From positions 1-26,841 of the forward strand of contig NZ_JAPDOD010000087.1 in the NCBI RefSeq assembly GCF_027587205.1: a DNA stretch of 26,841 nt. The letters are read 5' to 3'. The stretch is from Solirubrobacter ginsenosidimutans. GTDB taxonomy: Bacteria > Actinomycetota > Thermoleophilia > Solirubrobacterales > Solirubrobacteraceae. Of this stretch, positions 13,262 through 21,279 are shown in pieces (the stretch's first letter is position 1; every line of letters begins with the position of its first letter). Below the pieces are notes generated by a model. It was not told the DNA's origin. It did no database searches and saw only the letters and a list, made by a program, of their open reading frames with translations. A program made the position numbers and the translations under genes.

Positions 13262-13873
13262 ATGCTCCAGCACTCCCATCACGACCGCAACTACATCAAA
13301 GCGCTCGAAGCCGAGCGCCCGCGGCCCCACGACTCGCATGCGCTCGCCGGCATGGTCGCTGCGGCAGGGCGCGGCGACCAGTCCGCCTGGACGGCCCTCA
13401 TCGCGCGCTTCCGCGGGCACGTCCAGCGCGTCGCCCGCGCGCATGGCCTCAACACCCACCAGGCCGACGATGTCGCCCAGGAGACCTGGCTGCGGCTCTA
13501 CCGGAATCTCGAGCGCGTCCGCGACCCGCTCGCGCTGGGCGCCTGGGTCGATACGACGGCCCGGCGCGAGGCACTGCGGGCGCTCAACGACCGGCGCCGC
13601 GAGAGTCTCACCGACCAGGACATCGGCACCGAGGCCGTCGCGGACGACGACCCAGCCGACGAGCTCCTCGAGGAGCGCCGCGCCGCTCTGGCGCGCGAGG
13701 TCGCGCTGCTGCCCCCGCGCCAGCGCGAGTTGATCGCGTCGCTGATGAGCGAGCCGGCCCTGAGCTACGCCGAGATCTCGGCACGCCTCGGGATGCCGGT
13801 CGGCAGCATCGGCCCGACCCGCCAGCGCTGCGTCGAGCGCCTCCGGGAGGAGCTCGCCCCCGGGGCACGGTGA
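13262..13873 (+). CDS. RNA polymerase sigma-70 family factor, ECF type
   Basis: A 203-residue sigma factor with only regions 2 and 4, typical of ECF sigma factors. Region 2 spans about 38-115 (WTALIARFRGHVQRVARAHG, then ADDVAQETWLRLYRNLERVR, the core-binding and -10-reading helices). Region 4 spans about 140-195 (LLPPRQRELIASL, then YAEISARLGMPVGSIGPTRQ, the -35-reading helix-turn-helix). The ATG at 13262 has GGAG at 13249-13252 at good spacing. A His-rich head (QHSHHDRN) precedes region 2. No recognisable anti-sigma factor is encoded next to it; the small membrane protein on the opposite strand is not an obvious one. Control may be transcriptional through the dyads upstream. Confidence 0.9.
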   Translation: MLQHSHHDRNYIKALEAERPRPHDSHALAGMVAAAGRGDQSAWTALIARFRGHVQRVARAHGLNTHQADDVAQETWLRLYRNLERVRDPLALGAWVDTTARREALRALNDRRRESLTDQDIGTEAVADDDPADELLEERRAALAREVALLPPRQRELIASLMSEPALSYAEISARLGMPVGSIGPTRQRCVERLREELAPGAR

Positions 13874-13914
13874 GCCGCCGGTTCGAGGACGCGAGGCCTG
13901 TTCTCGGAGTCGGG

Positions 13915-14211
13915 TCAGTCGCAGCTGTTCGTGTCGATCGCGCAAGCGGCGAGCACGAGCGCCACGAACAGGGCGGCGAAGAGCAGCGCCGCGGCAGCCG
14001 CCGACGCGAGCGCCCACCCGCCGGCCACCGCCGGCGCACGGGCACGCCCGCGAGCCAGCGCGAACGTCGCCAGCGCGCTCACGAGGCTTGGAGCGCCGAA
14101 CAGGATCACCGCTGAGTCGTCGACCGCGTCGCCTGCCGGGATCGCTGCCAACAGCATCGCAGCCGCCGCTGCGGCAGGGACGAGCAGGAGAGCCACGACG
14201 CCGAACCGCAT
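13915..14211 (-). CDS. small hydrophobic membrane protein
   Basis: A 98-residue protein with three hydrophobic, Ala-rich segments (about 3-24, 34-54 and 62-88) separated by an acidic loop (AGDAVDDSA) and a basic loop (ARGRARAP). The C-terminus carries two cysteines (ACAIDTNSCD). It converges on the sigma factor, 41 bases away. The upstream hexamer TATCCC seven bases before the ATG is close to the leaderless pattern seen elsewhere in the window. The family is not recognised. An inner-membrane role is the only thing visible. Confidence 0.6.
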   Translation of the reverse strand: MRFGVVALLLVPAAAAAAMLLAAIPAGDAVDDSAVILFGAPSLVSALATFALARGRARAPAVAGGWALASAAAAALLFAALFVALVLAACAIDTNSCD

Positions 14212-14341
14212 CGTGGCCGGGATACCCGAAGTCGCGCGAGCGCACTCGAACGCGACGCCACCTGGTTCGGGCCGCCCGCTGCGGCGTAACTCACCGCTTC
14301 ACTGCGCATTCAGTCTGGAAGCGCGGCGCGCTGGGTATGTG

Positions 14342-15684
14342 GTGAGCATGTGCCGATTGGTGGCAGCCGTCGTGGGTGTGTGTGCGTTCGCGGCCGCTCC
14401 GGCGGGTGCCGCGACGGTCGGTGTCTACGACGGTCCGGAGCTCTCCGCGGTGGCGCTGGCCGGGCCGGATGCGGTCGTCCTGCGTCAGGCGAGCGGTGAA
14501 CGGAGCCAGCTCGTGGCGGTCCCGCGTGGCGGGGGGACAGCGCAGACCGTGCTGACCGTGGATCGCATGAACTTCGTCTTCGAGGGCGAGTCGCGGCGGC
14601 TTGCGGCTCCGCGGCGCGCGTCGCGTTGATCGCGGAGATCGAAGATGCGCAGGACCGCACGGCCGAGTGGCGCGTCTACAGCGGCCCGCCGCGCGGGCCG
14701 ATCGAGGTCGTGCGCGTCTTGCCGACGCGCGAGGCATGGGTGCCCGCGCTGGTCGACGTCGACGGGGATCGCGTCCTGATCGTTGAGGCGCGACCCGAGT
14801 CCGACGGCCCGATCCGCGCCTTCCTGTTCGACTCGGTTGCGGGGCTTGTGCCGATCCCGTGGGCCAAGGCGTCGGCGCTGCCGGTCGAGATCTCCGGTGG
14901 CTTCGCGGCCGCGGCGATGGCGGGACCGAACCGAGTGGCGGTGCTCGACCTGGCGACGGGCGCGGAGCTTGCCACGGTCTCGCTGTCAGACCGCGAGCGC
15001 GGTGCGGACCTGAGCCTTGCGCCGGACGGTCGCGTCGCCGTCGCGACGCGGGCGGGTGTCACGATCGCCGGCCCAGGGTCGGCGGCCCGTCTCGTGCCCG
15101 GGACGAAGGGGCTCAAGCGCGTGCATCTCGCGGGTGGGACGCTCAGCGGCATCGACAAGACCGGCCGCGCGGTCGCGCTGCCCACGGGCGGCGGCCGGAT
15201 CACGATGCTGGGTCCGCCGACCGGCGTCTTCGTCGACGCCGCGGGCGACGCGTCGGGCTACGCGTGGGTCGCCAACGGCTGCGCTCACGTCGCCGCGATC
15301 CCCGTCGCGACCGCCCCGACGCGTCCGGGCGACCCCTGCCCGACCACCGAGATCGCGTACGCGTACATCGCCAGCACCCGGCTTCGCGGCCGCACCATCA
15401 CCGTCCCGGTCGCCTGCGTCACCGCACCGCGCGGCGTGTGCCGCGGCACCGCGATCGCCCGCATCTACGAGGGCGACGGCAAGGCCGCCGCCAGCGGCCG
15501 ATTCGCGATCGGAGTGGGCAAGAGCCGCGAGGTGAAGCTGCGCGTGACCCGAGCGGCGCTGGCGGAGTTCCGCCGTGAGGGCTTTGGGAATCTCGTGATG
15601 GACGCGCGCATCCCGCACGGGCGCATCGGCGTGGGCGGGGACGGCAGCGCCGAGTTGACCGTTTATCTGCCACGCCGCGACTAG
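14342..15684 (+). pseudogene. secreted beta-propeller-like protein, interrupted by a frameshift near 14595
   Basis: The frame starting at GTG 14342 (or ATG 14348) begins with a signal peptide (MCRLVAAVVGVCAFAAAPAG, cleavage near AGAA) and reads to a TGA at 14627-14629. The frame one base earlier continues the same protein: it resumes near 14600 as ACGSAARVALIAEIED and runs to TAG 15684. A single-base deletion in the GC-repeat stretch GCGGCGGCTT (about 14592-14602) would explain the break. The joined product is about 445 residues: a repetitive beta-rich domain with YSGPPRGPIEVVRVL, DGRVAVATRAGVTI and TLSGIDKTGRAVALP, like WD/TolB-type blades, then a C-terminal domain with four Cys around ACVTAPRGVCRGTA. 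It would be exported. It could be a true pseudogene, programmed frameshifting or a sequencing error. The next gene starts 8 bases after the stop. Confidence 0.7.
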
Positions 15685-15691
15685 GAGTCAC

Positions 15692-16918
15692 ATGCCCATC
15701 AAACTGCTCGCGATCGCCCCGGCCGCCCTGTTCGCGTTGGCCGCTCAGGCCCCGGAGACGCTGACGCCGGCGGGTCCGGCGACGCTCTACAGCGACTGGC
15801 ACGGTGGGGTGACGCTCGAGGGCGAGCACCCCGAGTTGCTCACGGGGTTCCGTGTGGTGGTCCAGCCCGGCGGCCAGGCGGGCACGATCCGCTTGCTCGT
15901 GCATACGAGTCCCGCGTTCGATGAGGAAGGGACGCCCGCGGTCTACGTCGGCGAGCCCGTGACGCTGCCGGCCGAGCCGGGCACCTACACCTTCCCGGCG
16001 CCGCACGTCTTCGCCGACTACCGCAGCGTGATCTACGGGATCGAGCAGGAGACCGGCGGCCACGCGATCACGGCCCAGGTCCGCTGCTCGCCGGAGGACG
16101 GCGAGGGCGACTTCTGCGCGTCGCAGTCCGTCGACGTGTACCGCCCACCGCTCGGTGCGGCGCTCCCCGACCGCCGCACCGCGACCGAGGTCCAGCGCGG
16201 CCGCGAGCTGACGATCGAGCCGATCACCGAGTCCGACGTCGACCGCGACGGCGCCGGCGACGAGAGCGAGGACCGCACGAACCTGCGTGCCTCCGCGACC
16301 ACACAGCGCCTGAGCGGGCACCGGCGCGCCTTCGACGTCACCATCGAGAACGCCGGGCCGCGCACCGCCGACCGCCCGCAGATAGAGGCGTACTTCCTCC
16401 CGAGCCCGGGCCTCGGGTCCTGGAGCCCGGCTTGCGTCGGGGAGCCGCGCCTCTTCAGCTCGGGTGGCCAGCAGGACGACCCGCGGCGGCAGTTCTGCTC
16501 GCTGGCGCCGCTGGCCGTCGGCGAGCGGCGCACCGTGCGGCTCGTGGTCCCGGATCTGGGGTTCGGCGACGCGTACTTCTCCGTCTCCGCCGAGGGCCGC
16601 GACCTTGCGGGCGGGGACGAGGACGCGGGACCGGAGGTCCGCGGCCCGCGGCCGCCGCTGTCGCTGGAGGTCGATGCCCGCCCGAAGTCGATCCTGACCG
16701 TTCGCGCCACGGTGCGGACGACACGAAAGGGCAGCGTCCGGCTCCAGCTGCGCCGCGGCGGCGAGTCGATGACGCGTACGGTCACGTTCCGGCGCGCGGG
16801 CAAGCGCGACGTGGTGCTCCGATCCCCGCGGCGCCTGGCCGAGGAGGACGGGCTGGTCACGCTCACGGCCCGGTCGGTCGGAGCGACCGCGCGAGCCCGG
16901 CTGCAGCCGACCTACTGA
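15692..16918 (+). CDS. secreted protein with a calcium-binding-type Asp-rich repeat
   Basis: A 408-residue protein whose first 20 residues (MPIKLLAIAPAALFALAAQA) form a signal peptide. AGGAGT at about 15683-15688 overlaps the upstream stop and gives a good Shine-Dalgarno, so it is probably co-transcribed with the frameshifted secreted gene. The N-terminal part (30-160) is beta-rich with four Cys in two pairs. Around 185-205 lies ESDVDRDGAGDESEDRTNLR, the DxDxDGxxD pattern of thrombospondin type-3/calcium-binding loops. Residues 215-330 resemble a CARDB/DUF11-like beta-sandwich (VTIENAGPRTADRPQIEAYF). The last 90 residues are Arg-rich beta strands common in secreted Thermoleophilia proteins. 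It has no catalytic motif and is probably a cell-surface or secreted structural protein. Confidence 0.72.
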   Translation: MPIKLLAIAPAALFALAAQAPETLTPAGPATLYSDWHGGVTLEGEHPELLTGFRVVVQPGGQAGTIRLLVHTSPAFDEEGTPAVYVGEPVTLPAEPGTYTFPAPHVFADYRSVIYGIEQETGGHAITAQVRCSPEDGEGDFCASQSVDVYRPPLGAALPDRRTATEVQRGRELTIEPITESDVDRDGAGDESEDRTNLRASATTQRLSGHRRAFDVTIENAGPRTADRPQIEAYFLPSPGLGSWSPACVGEPRLFSSGGQQDDPRRQFCSLAPLAVGERRTVRLVVPDLGFGDAYFSVSAEGRDLAGGDEDAGPEVRGPRPPLSLEVDARPKSILTVRATVRTTRKGSVRLQLRRGGESMTRTVTFRRAGKRDVVLRSPRRLAEEDGLVTLTARSVGATARARLQPTY

Positions 16919-16963
16919 AGGCGCGAAGTGGGGCTCGGCCTGGCGACCGGATCGGCACCGCGC

Positions 16964-16969
16964 AATACT
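16964..16969 (+). promoter_or_regulatory. possible -10 element of the L,D-transpeptidase gene
   Basis: AATACT lies exactly seven bases upstream of the GTG at 16977, the same distance as the -10 element before the GTG at 2400. The region has no Shine-Dalgarno. The best -35 match 17 bases upstream (TGGCGA) is poor, so only the -10 is proposed. Confidence 0.27.
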
Positions 16970-16976
16970 CATCGTC

Positions 16977-17618
16977 GTGCCGCTTCTTGACTCGGGCTTG
17001 GCGGTCGCGCTGTTGGCCGCTTCGCTCGCTTTCCCCTCGAGCGCGATCGAGACCGTTGCGCCGGCGCGTGCCTCGGGCGTCGTCGTCTACGCGAAGCCGG
17101 GCGGGCGCGCGCTCGTCCGGCTGCGGAACCGGACGCCGTATGGGAGCCTGCGGCGGCTGTGGGTTCGCGAGCGACGCGACGCGTGGATCAAGGTCGCCGT
17201 CGAGGACGGGCCGCACGGCGTGGGCTGGCTGCGGAGCCGAGACGTGCGCCCGGCGTCCGAACTCGAGTACCGGATCGAGATCGATCGCTCCAAGAAACGG
17301 CTGAGTGTGATCGGCGGCGGGTCGCGCTGGAGCACCAAGGTGGTGATCGGCGGCGACGCGACCCCGACGCCGGACGGGACGTTCCAGATCACCGACCGGA
17401 TCGACGGCGCCCGCTACAGCGGGGTCTACGGCGCCCGCATCCTCGTGCTCTCCGCGTACGGCGACCACGCGCACACCTCCCGGGTGGCGATCCACGGCGT
17501 GCCGCCCGCCGCGCATTCCAAGGCGTTCAGTGCCGGATGCATCCGCGTCTCACGCCCAGCCCTGCTGCGTCTCTATCGGCAGGTACGGCCCGGCACGCCC
17601 GTGCGCGTCCGCGGCTGA
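16977..17618 (+). CDS. L,D-transpeptidase (YkuD family), exported
   Basis: A 213-residue enzyme that would form 3-3 cross-links in peptidoglycan or attach surface proteins. A hydrophobic N-terminal segment (about 7-24, LAVALLAASLAFPSS) acts as signal peptide or anchor. Residues 35-95 look like an SH3-like wall-binding segment (GSLRRLWVRERRDAWIKVAV). Residues 97-212 are the YkuD domain (IEIDRSKKRLSVIGG; TPDGTFQITDRI). The catalytic site is complete: His173-Gly174, Ser185 and Cys188 in the SAGCIRVS motif. The GTG start follows the leaderless pattern. Its stop TGA (17616-17618) overlaps the start of the histidine kinase by one base, so the two are translationally coupled. Confidence 0.9.
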   Translation: MPLLDSGLAVALLAASLAFPSSAIETVAPARASGVVVYAKPGGRALVRLRNRTPYGSLRRLWVRERRDAWIKVAVEDGPHGVGWLRSRDVRPASELEYRIEIDRSKKRLSVIGGGSRWSTKVVIGGDATPTPDGTFQITDRIDGARYSGVYGARILVLSAYGDHAHTSRVAIHGVPPAAHSKAFSAGCIRVSRPALLRLYRQVRPGTPVRVRG

Positions 17619-18622
17619 TGAGCAGCGATTCAGCCTTTGCGCCGCAGCCCCAGAGCGAGTTGGGTGACGTCTTCGATCTCGCGCACGACCTGATCGTCAT
17701 CGTCGGGTTCGACGGCCGCTTCGAGCGGGTGAACCCGGCGTTCGAGCGCACGCTCGGCTATCCCTTCTCGGAGCTGCTTTCCCGGTCCTTCCTGGAGCTC
17801 ATCCATCCGGACGACATCCCATGGCTGCGCCACTTGTTCGACGAGTTCGTTCGTGGCGACCGTGATGACATGATCGGCATCGAGCACCGGGTCGTCTGTC
17901 GCGACGGTTCTGTGCGCTGGCTTCAGTCGAACTCGCGGGTGATTCCCGAGCGAGGTCTCGTCTTCGCCGTTGCCCGGGACGTGACCGACCGGCGGCTGGC
18001 CGACGCGGAGCTTGCTGCCTCGCGTGCACGGATCGTGGCCGCTGCCGATGACGAGCGCCGGCGGGTGGTGCGCGATCTGCACGACGGGGCTCAGGCGCGC
18101 CTCGTCCACACGATCATCACGCTCAAGTTGGCGCGCCGGGCCGTGGAGAACGGGGCCGATGACGCTCCCGACCTGCTGAGGGAGGCCCTCGACAACGCGG
18201 AACGCGCGAAGGCCGAGCTGCGCGAGCTCGCGCACGGAATCCTCCCGGCGGCGCTCACCCGCGGCGGGCTCCACGCGGCCGTTGAAATGCTCGCTTCGAG
18301 AACGCCGGTGCCGGTGGAGAACGACGTGTCCGTGGGCCGGCTCTCCGCCGCCGTCGAGGCGACCGCCTATTTCGTGGTCGCCGAGGCGCTGACCAACATC
18401 GCAAAACACGCGGGTGCCCGGCACGCCGAAGTCATGGCGCGAATCACGGACGGCACACTGTCCATCCACGTCCGCGACGACGGCATCGGCGGCGCCGCAC
18501 CCGACGGGAGCGGTCTCATCGGGCTCGCGGACCGTCTCGCCGCACTCGGCGGCCGGCTCCGCGTCGAGAGCCGTGCTGGCGGCGGCACGCTGATCGCGGC
18601 CGACATCCCGGTGCCGGCTTAG
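17618..18622 (+). CDS. PAS-domain histidine kinase, NarL/LytS (HisKA_3) type
   Basis: A 334-residue cytoplasmic kinase starting at ATG 17618, which shares its A with the upstream stop. Residues about 18-130 form one PAS sensor domain (HDLIVIVGFDGRFERVNPAF, ELIHPDDIPWLRHLFDEFV, GSVRWLQSN), without a membrane segment. Residues about 140-210 are the HisKA_3 dimerisation domain with phospho-acceptor His155 in RDLHDGAQARLVHTIITLKL. The HATPase has its N box EALTNIAKHAGA (about 256-267) and G box DDGIGG. It is an orphan: no response regulator is adjacent. Its DHp region is nearly identical in motif to that of the three-GAF kinase ending at 19053. Coupling to an L,D-transpeptidase suggests a link to cell-wall stress. 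Confidence 0.9.
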   Translation: MSSDSAFAPQPQSELGDVFDLAHDLIVIVGFDGRFERVNPAFERTLGYPFSELLSRSFLELIHPDDIPWLRHLFDEFVRGDRDDMIGIEHRVVCRDGSVRWLQSNSRVIPERGLVFAVARDVTDRRLADAELAASRARIVAAADDERRRVVRDLHDGAQARLVHTIITLKLARRAVENGADDAPDLLREALDNAERAKAELRELAHGILPAALTRGGLHAAVEMLASRTPVPVENDVSVGRLSAAVEATAYFVVAEALTNIAKHAGARHAEVMARITDGTLSIHVRDDGIGGAAPDGSGLIGLADRLAALGGRLRVESRAGGGTLIAADIPVPA

Positions 18623-18636
18623 CCTGGATCCAGGCT
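18621..18636. terminator. 16-bp perfect palindrome bridging two convergent stop codons
   Basis: AGCCTGGATCCAGGCT reads the same on both strands. It overlaps the kinase stop (TAG, 18620-18622) and the first base of the winged-helix gene's stop (18636-18638). As RNA it forms AGCCTG/CAGGCT around a GATC loop from either direction. It is a compact bidirectional terminator candidate, without U runs. Confidence 0.5.
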
Positions 18637-19037
18637 TAGTCGAGATCGCCGAACACGTCGTCGGCACGCGCCGACGCCCAGCCGGTGCGGCTCAGCACCC
18701 AATGGCTCCTGGTCTCGCTCACCAGTCCGTCCTCGGCCAGTGCCGTCAGGGCGTCATGGACAGCCTCGGCGGGCATGCCGAGGAGTCGTGCGATGCGGTC
18801 GACCGTGTCGTCGTGCGGGTGGTCGCGAAGGCATCCGAGCACACGGCGAAGCAGGTCCGAGCGCGGAACCGAGATCACCACGTGATTTTCGCCACGTCGA
18901 CCGGTCGTTGCACCGATCGCTCCGCGCCAGGTCACGGCCATGACGGTGAGCGGGCCGACCAGGCGCGACGCATCACGCCGCACGCGGATCGCCGGACTCG
19001 CGGTCCTGACGCAGCGTGACGGCGCGGTACCCACCAC
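18636..19037 (-). CDS. small winged-helix protein downstream of the three-GAF kinase
   Basis: A 133-residue frame whose C-terminal 85 residues form a winged helix: SDLLRRVLGCLRDHPHDD, then VDRIARLLGMPAEAVHDALT as helix-turn-helix, then a wing AEDGLVSETRSHWVLS. The GTG at 19037 lies 15 bases after the kinase stop, favouring an operon. The first 50 residues are Arg-rich with no domain, so the real start may be the ATG at 18941 or the GTG at 18881. There is no effector domain, so it may be a small DNA-binding protein for kinase-linked output or a MarR/DprA-like winged helix. It converges on the PAS kinase across a palindrome. Confidence 0.6.
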   Translation of the reverse strand: MVGTAPSRCVRTASPAIRVRRDASRLVGPLTVMAVTWRGAIGATTGRRGENHVVISVPRSDLLRRVLGCLRDHPHDDTVDRIARLLGMPAEAVHDALTALAEDGLVSETRSHWVLSRTGWASARADDVFGDLD

Positions 19038-19052
19038 CGCAAGCGTCCAACG

Positions 19053-21254
19053 CTACGAGGGGAGCGGCAGATCCAATGCCAGGACGGTGCCGGCTCCGCG
19101 TGGGCTGTTGATGTACAGGCGGCCGCCCAGGGCCGCGGCGCGGTCGCTCAGCCCGAGCAGCCCGTGACCCGTCGGGTCGGCTCCGCCGATGCCGTCGTCG
19201 CGCACCTCGACGTGTAGCGTGTCTTGGTCGAGGCGGGCGGTCAACGCGGCCCTCGTGGCCTGGGCGTGCTTGACCGCGTTGGTCAGCGCCTCGGCCACGA
19301 AGAAGTACGCGCTGGCCTCGATCTCGGGCGAGAGGCGCGGGATCGCGATGTCAGCGTCCACCGGAATGTCGAGGCGTGAGACGACGGCCTTCACCCCGGC
19401 CGGGAGGCCGCCGCGCGTCAGCGCCGAGGGGAGGATCCCGTGGGCCAGTTCGCGCAGCTCGGCGTGGCTCTCCTCCGCGTGCGCGCATGCCTCGGCGAGC
19501 AGCGCGTCCACTTGCGTGCTGTCTTCAACGAGCGCTTTGCGCGCGAGCTTAAGCGTGATGATCGTGTGCACGAGACGCTGTTGTGCGCCGTCGTGGAGGT
19601 CGCGGACGACCTGGCGACGCGCCTCGTCGCCCGCGGTGAGCACGCGGGCGCGGGACGCGGTGAGCTGGTCGCGGCTGTCGGCGTTGGCGATCGCACTGCC
19701 GGCGAGCTGGGCGAACTCGACCAGCCGGTCTTCCGCGTCGAACGGCGCGTGGTCGGTGTCGATCCAGCTCGCTGTGATCGCGCCCCACAGCGCGCCGTCG
19801 ACGACGATCGGAGCGCCGACCGACACGCGGATGTTCCCGCGGCGGGCGATCGCGGCGATGCTGCCGGCCTGGCCGTCCGTGAAGTTCAGACGCGTCGAGC
19901 GGCCGGTATGCACGACCCGGCGCGTGACGCTGTCGCCGTCGAGGGGCACGCGCGCTCCAGGCCGAACGATCTCGGGGTCGGTTCCGCGAAGGGCGAGGAT
20001 CGTGATCTCATGAGCGCTCGTGGCGCGCACGAGACTGACCTGGTCGGCTCCGAGCAGCTGGGTCGCCTCCTTGAGCACGGCGTCGAAGACCTCAGCCGGC
20101 GCGGCCCCTTGGGCGACGAACGTCGCGACCCGCCGAAGCGCGGCCTGCTGCTCGGCCAGGCGTCCGACTTCGGCGCGCGCGTTCGCGTTGGCGATCGCCG
20201 TGGCAACGAGGTTCGTGAACTGCGACACACGATGCTCCGTCTCGGGCGGAAACGGCTCGGAGTCGTACTTGGCGACGACGAGTGCCCCCCAGAGCCGGCC
20301 CTGGACGAGGATCGGCCCGCCGACGGCCGAGCGGATGCCATGCTGCGCCACATGGCCGGCGATCGTGCCGGCGGCCCCTGCGTAGTCGTCCACGCGCACC
20401 GGCATTCGCTCGCGCAACACCCGCGCGATCACGCCGCTGCCATCGACGGGCAGTTTCGCGTGGAGCCGGATCCCGGCTGGGGGCTGCTCGCCGGACACGG
20501 CCATCACCGTCGCTGCGTCGGGCGCGTCGTAGCTCACGATCGCGGAGTCGATGTGGTGCCCAAGGAGGCTCGTCACCTCTTGGGTGATCCTCACGAAGAG
20601 CTGCGCGGGCGGCGTCCCTTCGGCGACCAGCGTCGCCACGCGCCGCAACGCGGCCTGGTCGTCGGCAAGGCGCGCGATCTCACTTCGCGCGGCGGTGTTG
20701 GCGATCGCGGTACCGATCATCTCGGTGAACGCACCAATCCGGGCCTCCGCGTCCGACGGCAGCGAACTGCCGTCGACGACCGCTGCCGTCATCGCGCCCC
20801 AGAGCCGCCCGTCCACCGTGATCGGCGTCCCCACGCCCGCGCTGATGTCGGCTTGCCGGAGCCGTTCGGCGAGCGGTCCGCTCGCCCGTGAGTAGTCATC
20901 GAGCCGCGCCGGACGGCGCGTCCGGAACACGAGACCCGTCACGTTGTCGCCGTCGAGCGGCTGACGGTCTCCGATCGGCAGCACGTCGTCTCGCCGGGAA
21001 CCCCAGTTGCCCACGACCACCGCCGTGGGAGTAGGGCCGGCGTCGTAGCGGAACATGCGAATCTCGTGCACGCCGAGCACCTCGCCGAGTTCCTCGGCGA
21101 TGCCCGCGAACACGTCGGCCTGCGACGCCTGCCGCGCCACGAGCGTCGCGACGCGCCGAAGCGCCGCCTGCTCGTCGGCGAGCCGCGTGAGCTCCGACGA
21201 GATGTCACGATCGGGAGCTTCCACGGCCGGCGCCCGGGATACGGGCTCAGCCAT
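19053..21254 (-). CDS. triple-GAF histidine kinase, NarL/LytS (HisKA_3) type
   Basis: A 733-residue cytoplasmic sensor kinase. Three GAF domains follow one another (about 35-190, 205-365 and 380-530), each introduced by almost the same linker (LADEQAALRRVATLVA, LADDQAALRRVATLVA, LAEQQAALRRVATFVA). Each contains a GxPIxVxGxLWGA signature (GTPITVDGRLWGA, GGPILVQGRLWGA, GAPIVVDGALWGA). This is an internal triplication. The phospho-acceptor is His554 in RDLHDGAQQRLVHTIITLKL; the HATPase has EALTNAVKHAQA and DDGIGG. ATG 21254 is preferred over TTG 21263; TAAGTT lies seven bases before it. No response regulator is adjacent. GAF ligands (haem, cyclic nucleotide, small molecules) cannot be assigned; there is no phytochrome-type Cys. 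Confidence 0.9.
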   Translation of the reverse strand: MAEPVSRAPAVEAPDRDISSELTRLADEQAALRRVATLVARQASQADVFAGIAEELGEVLGVHEIRMFRYDAGPTPTAVVVGNWGSRRDDVLPIGDRQPLDGDNVTGLVFRTRRPARLDDYSRASGPLAERLRQADISAGVGTPITVDGRLWGAMTAAVVDGSSLPSDAEARIGAFTEMIGTAIANTAARSEIARLADDQAALRRVATLVAEGTPPAQLFVRITQEVTSLLGHHIDSAIVSYDAPDAATVMAVSGEQPPAGIRLHAKLPVDGSGVIARVLRERMPVRVDDYAGAAGTIAGHVAQHGIRSAVGGPILVQGRLWGALVVAKYDSEPFPPETEHRVSQFTNLVATAIANANARAEVGRLAEQQAALRRVATFVAQGAAPAEVFDAVLKEATQLLGADQVSLVRATSAHEITILALRGTDPEIVRPGARVPLDGDSVTRRVVHTGRSTRLNFTDGQAGSIAAIARRGNIRVSVGAPIVVDGALWGAITASWIDTDHAPFDAEDRLVEFAQLAGSAIANADSRDQLTASRARVLTAGDEARRQVVRDLHDGAQQRLVHTIITLKLARKALVEDSTQVDALLAEACAHAEESHAELRELAHGILPSALTRGGLPAGVKAVVSRLDIPVDADIAIPRLSPEIEASAYFFVAEALTNAVKHAQATRAALTARLDQDTLHVEVRDDGIGGADPTGHGLLGLSDRAAALGGRLYINSPRGAGTVLALDLPLPS

Positions 21255-21279
21255 GCGGCTCAACTTACACGACGCGCGG

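Noticed and set aside
15419..16972. 517-codon minus-strand frame opposite the secreted proteins
   Set aside because: Arg-rich shadow frame; the plus strand carries a signal peptide, Shine-Dalgarno and calcium-type repeat.
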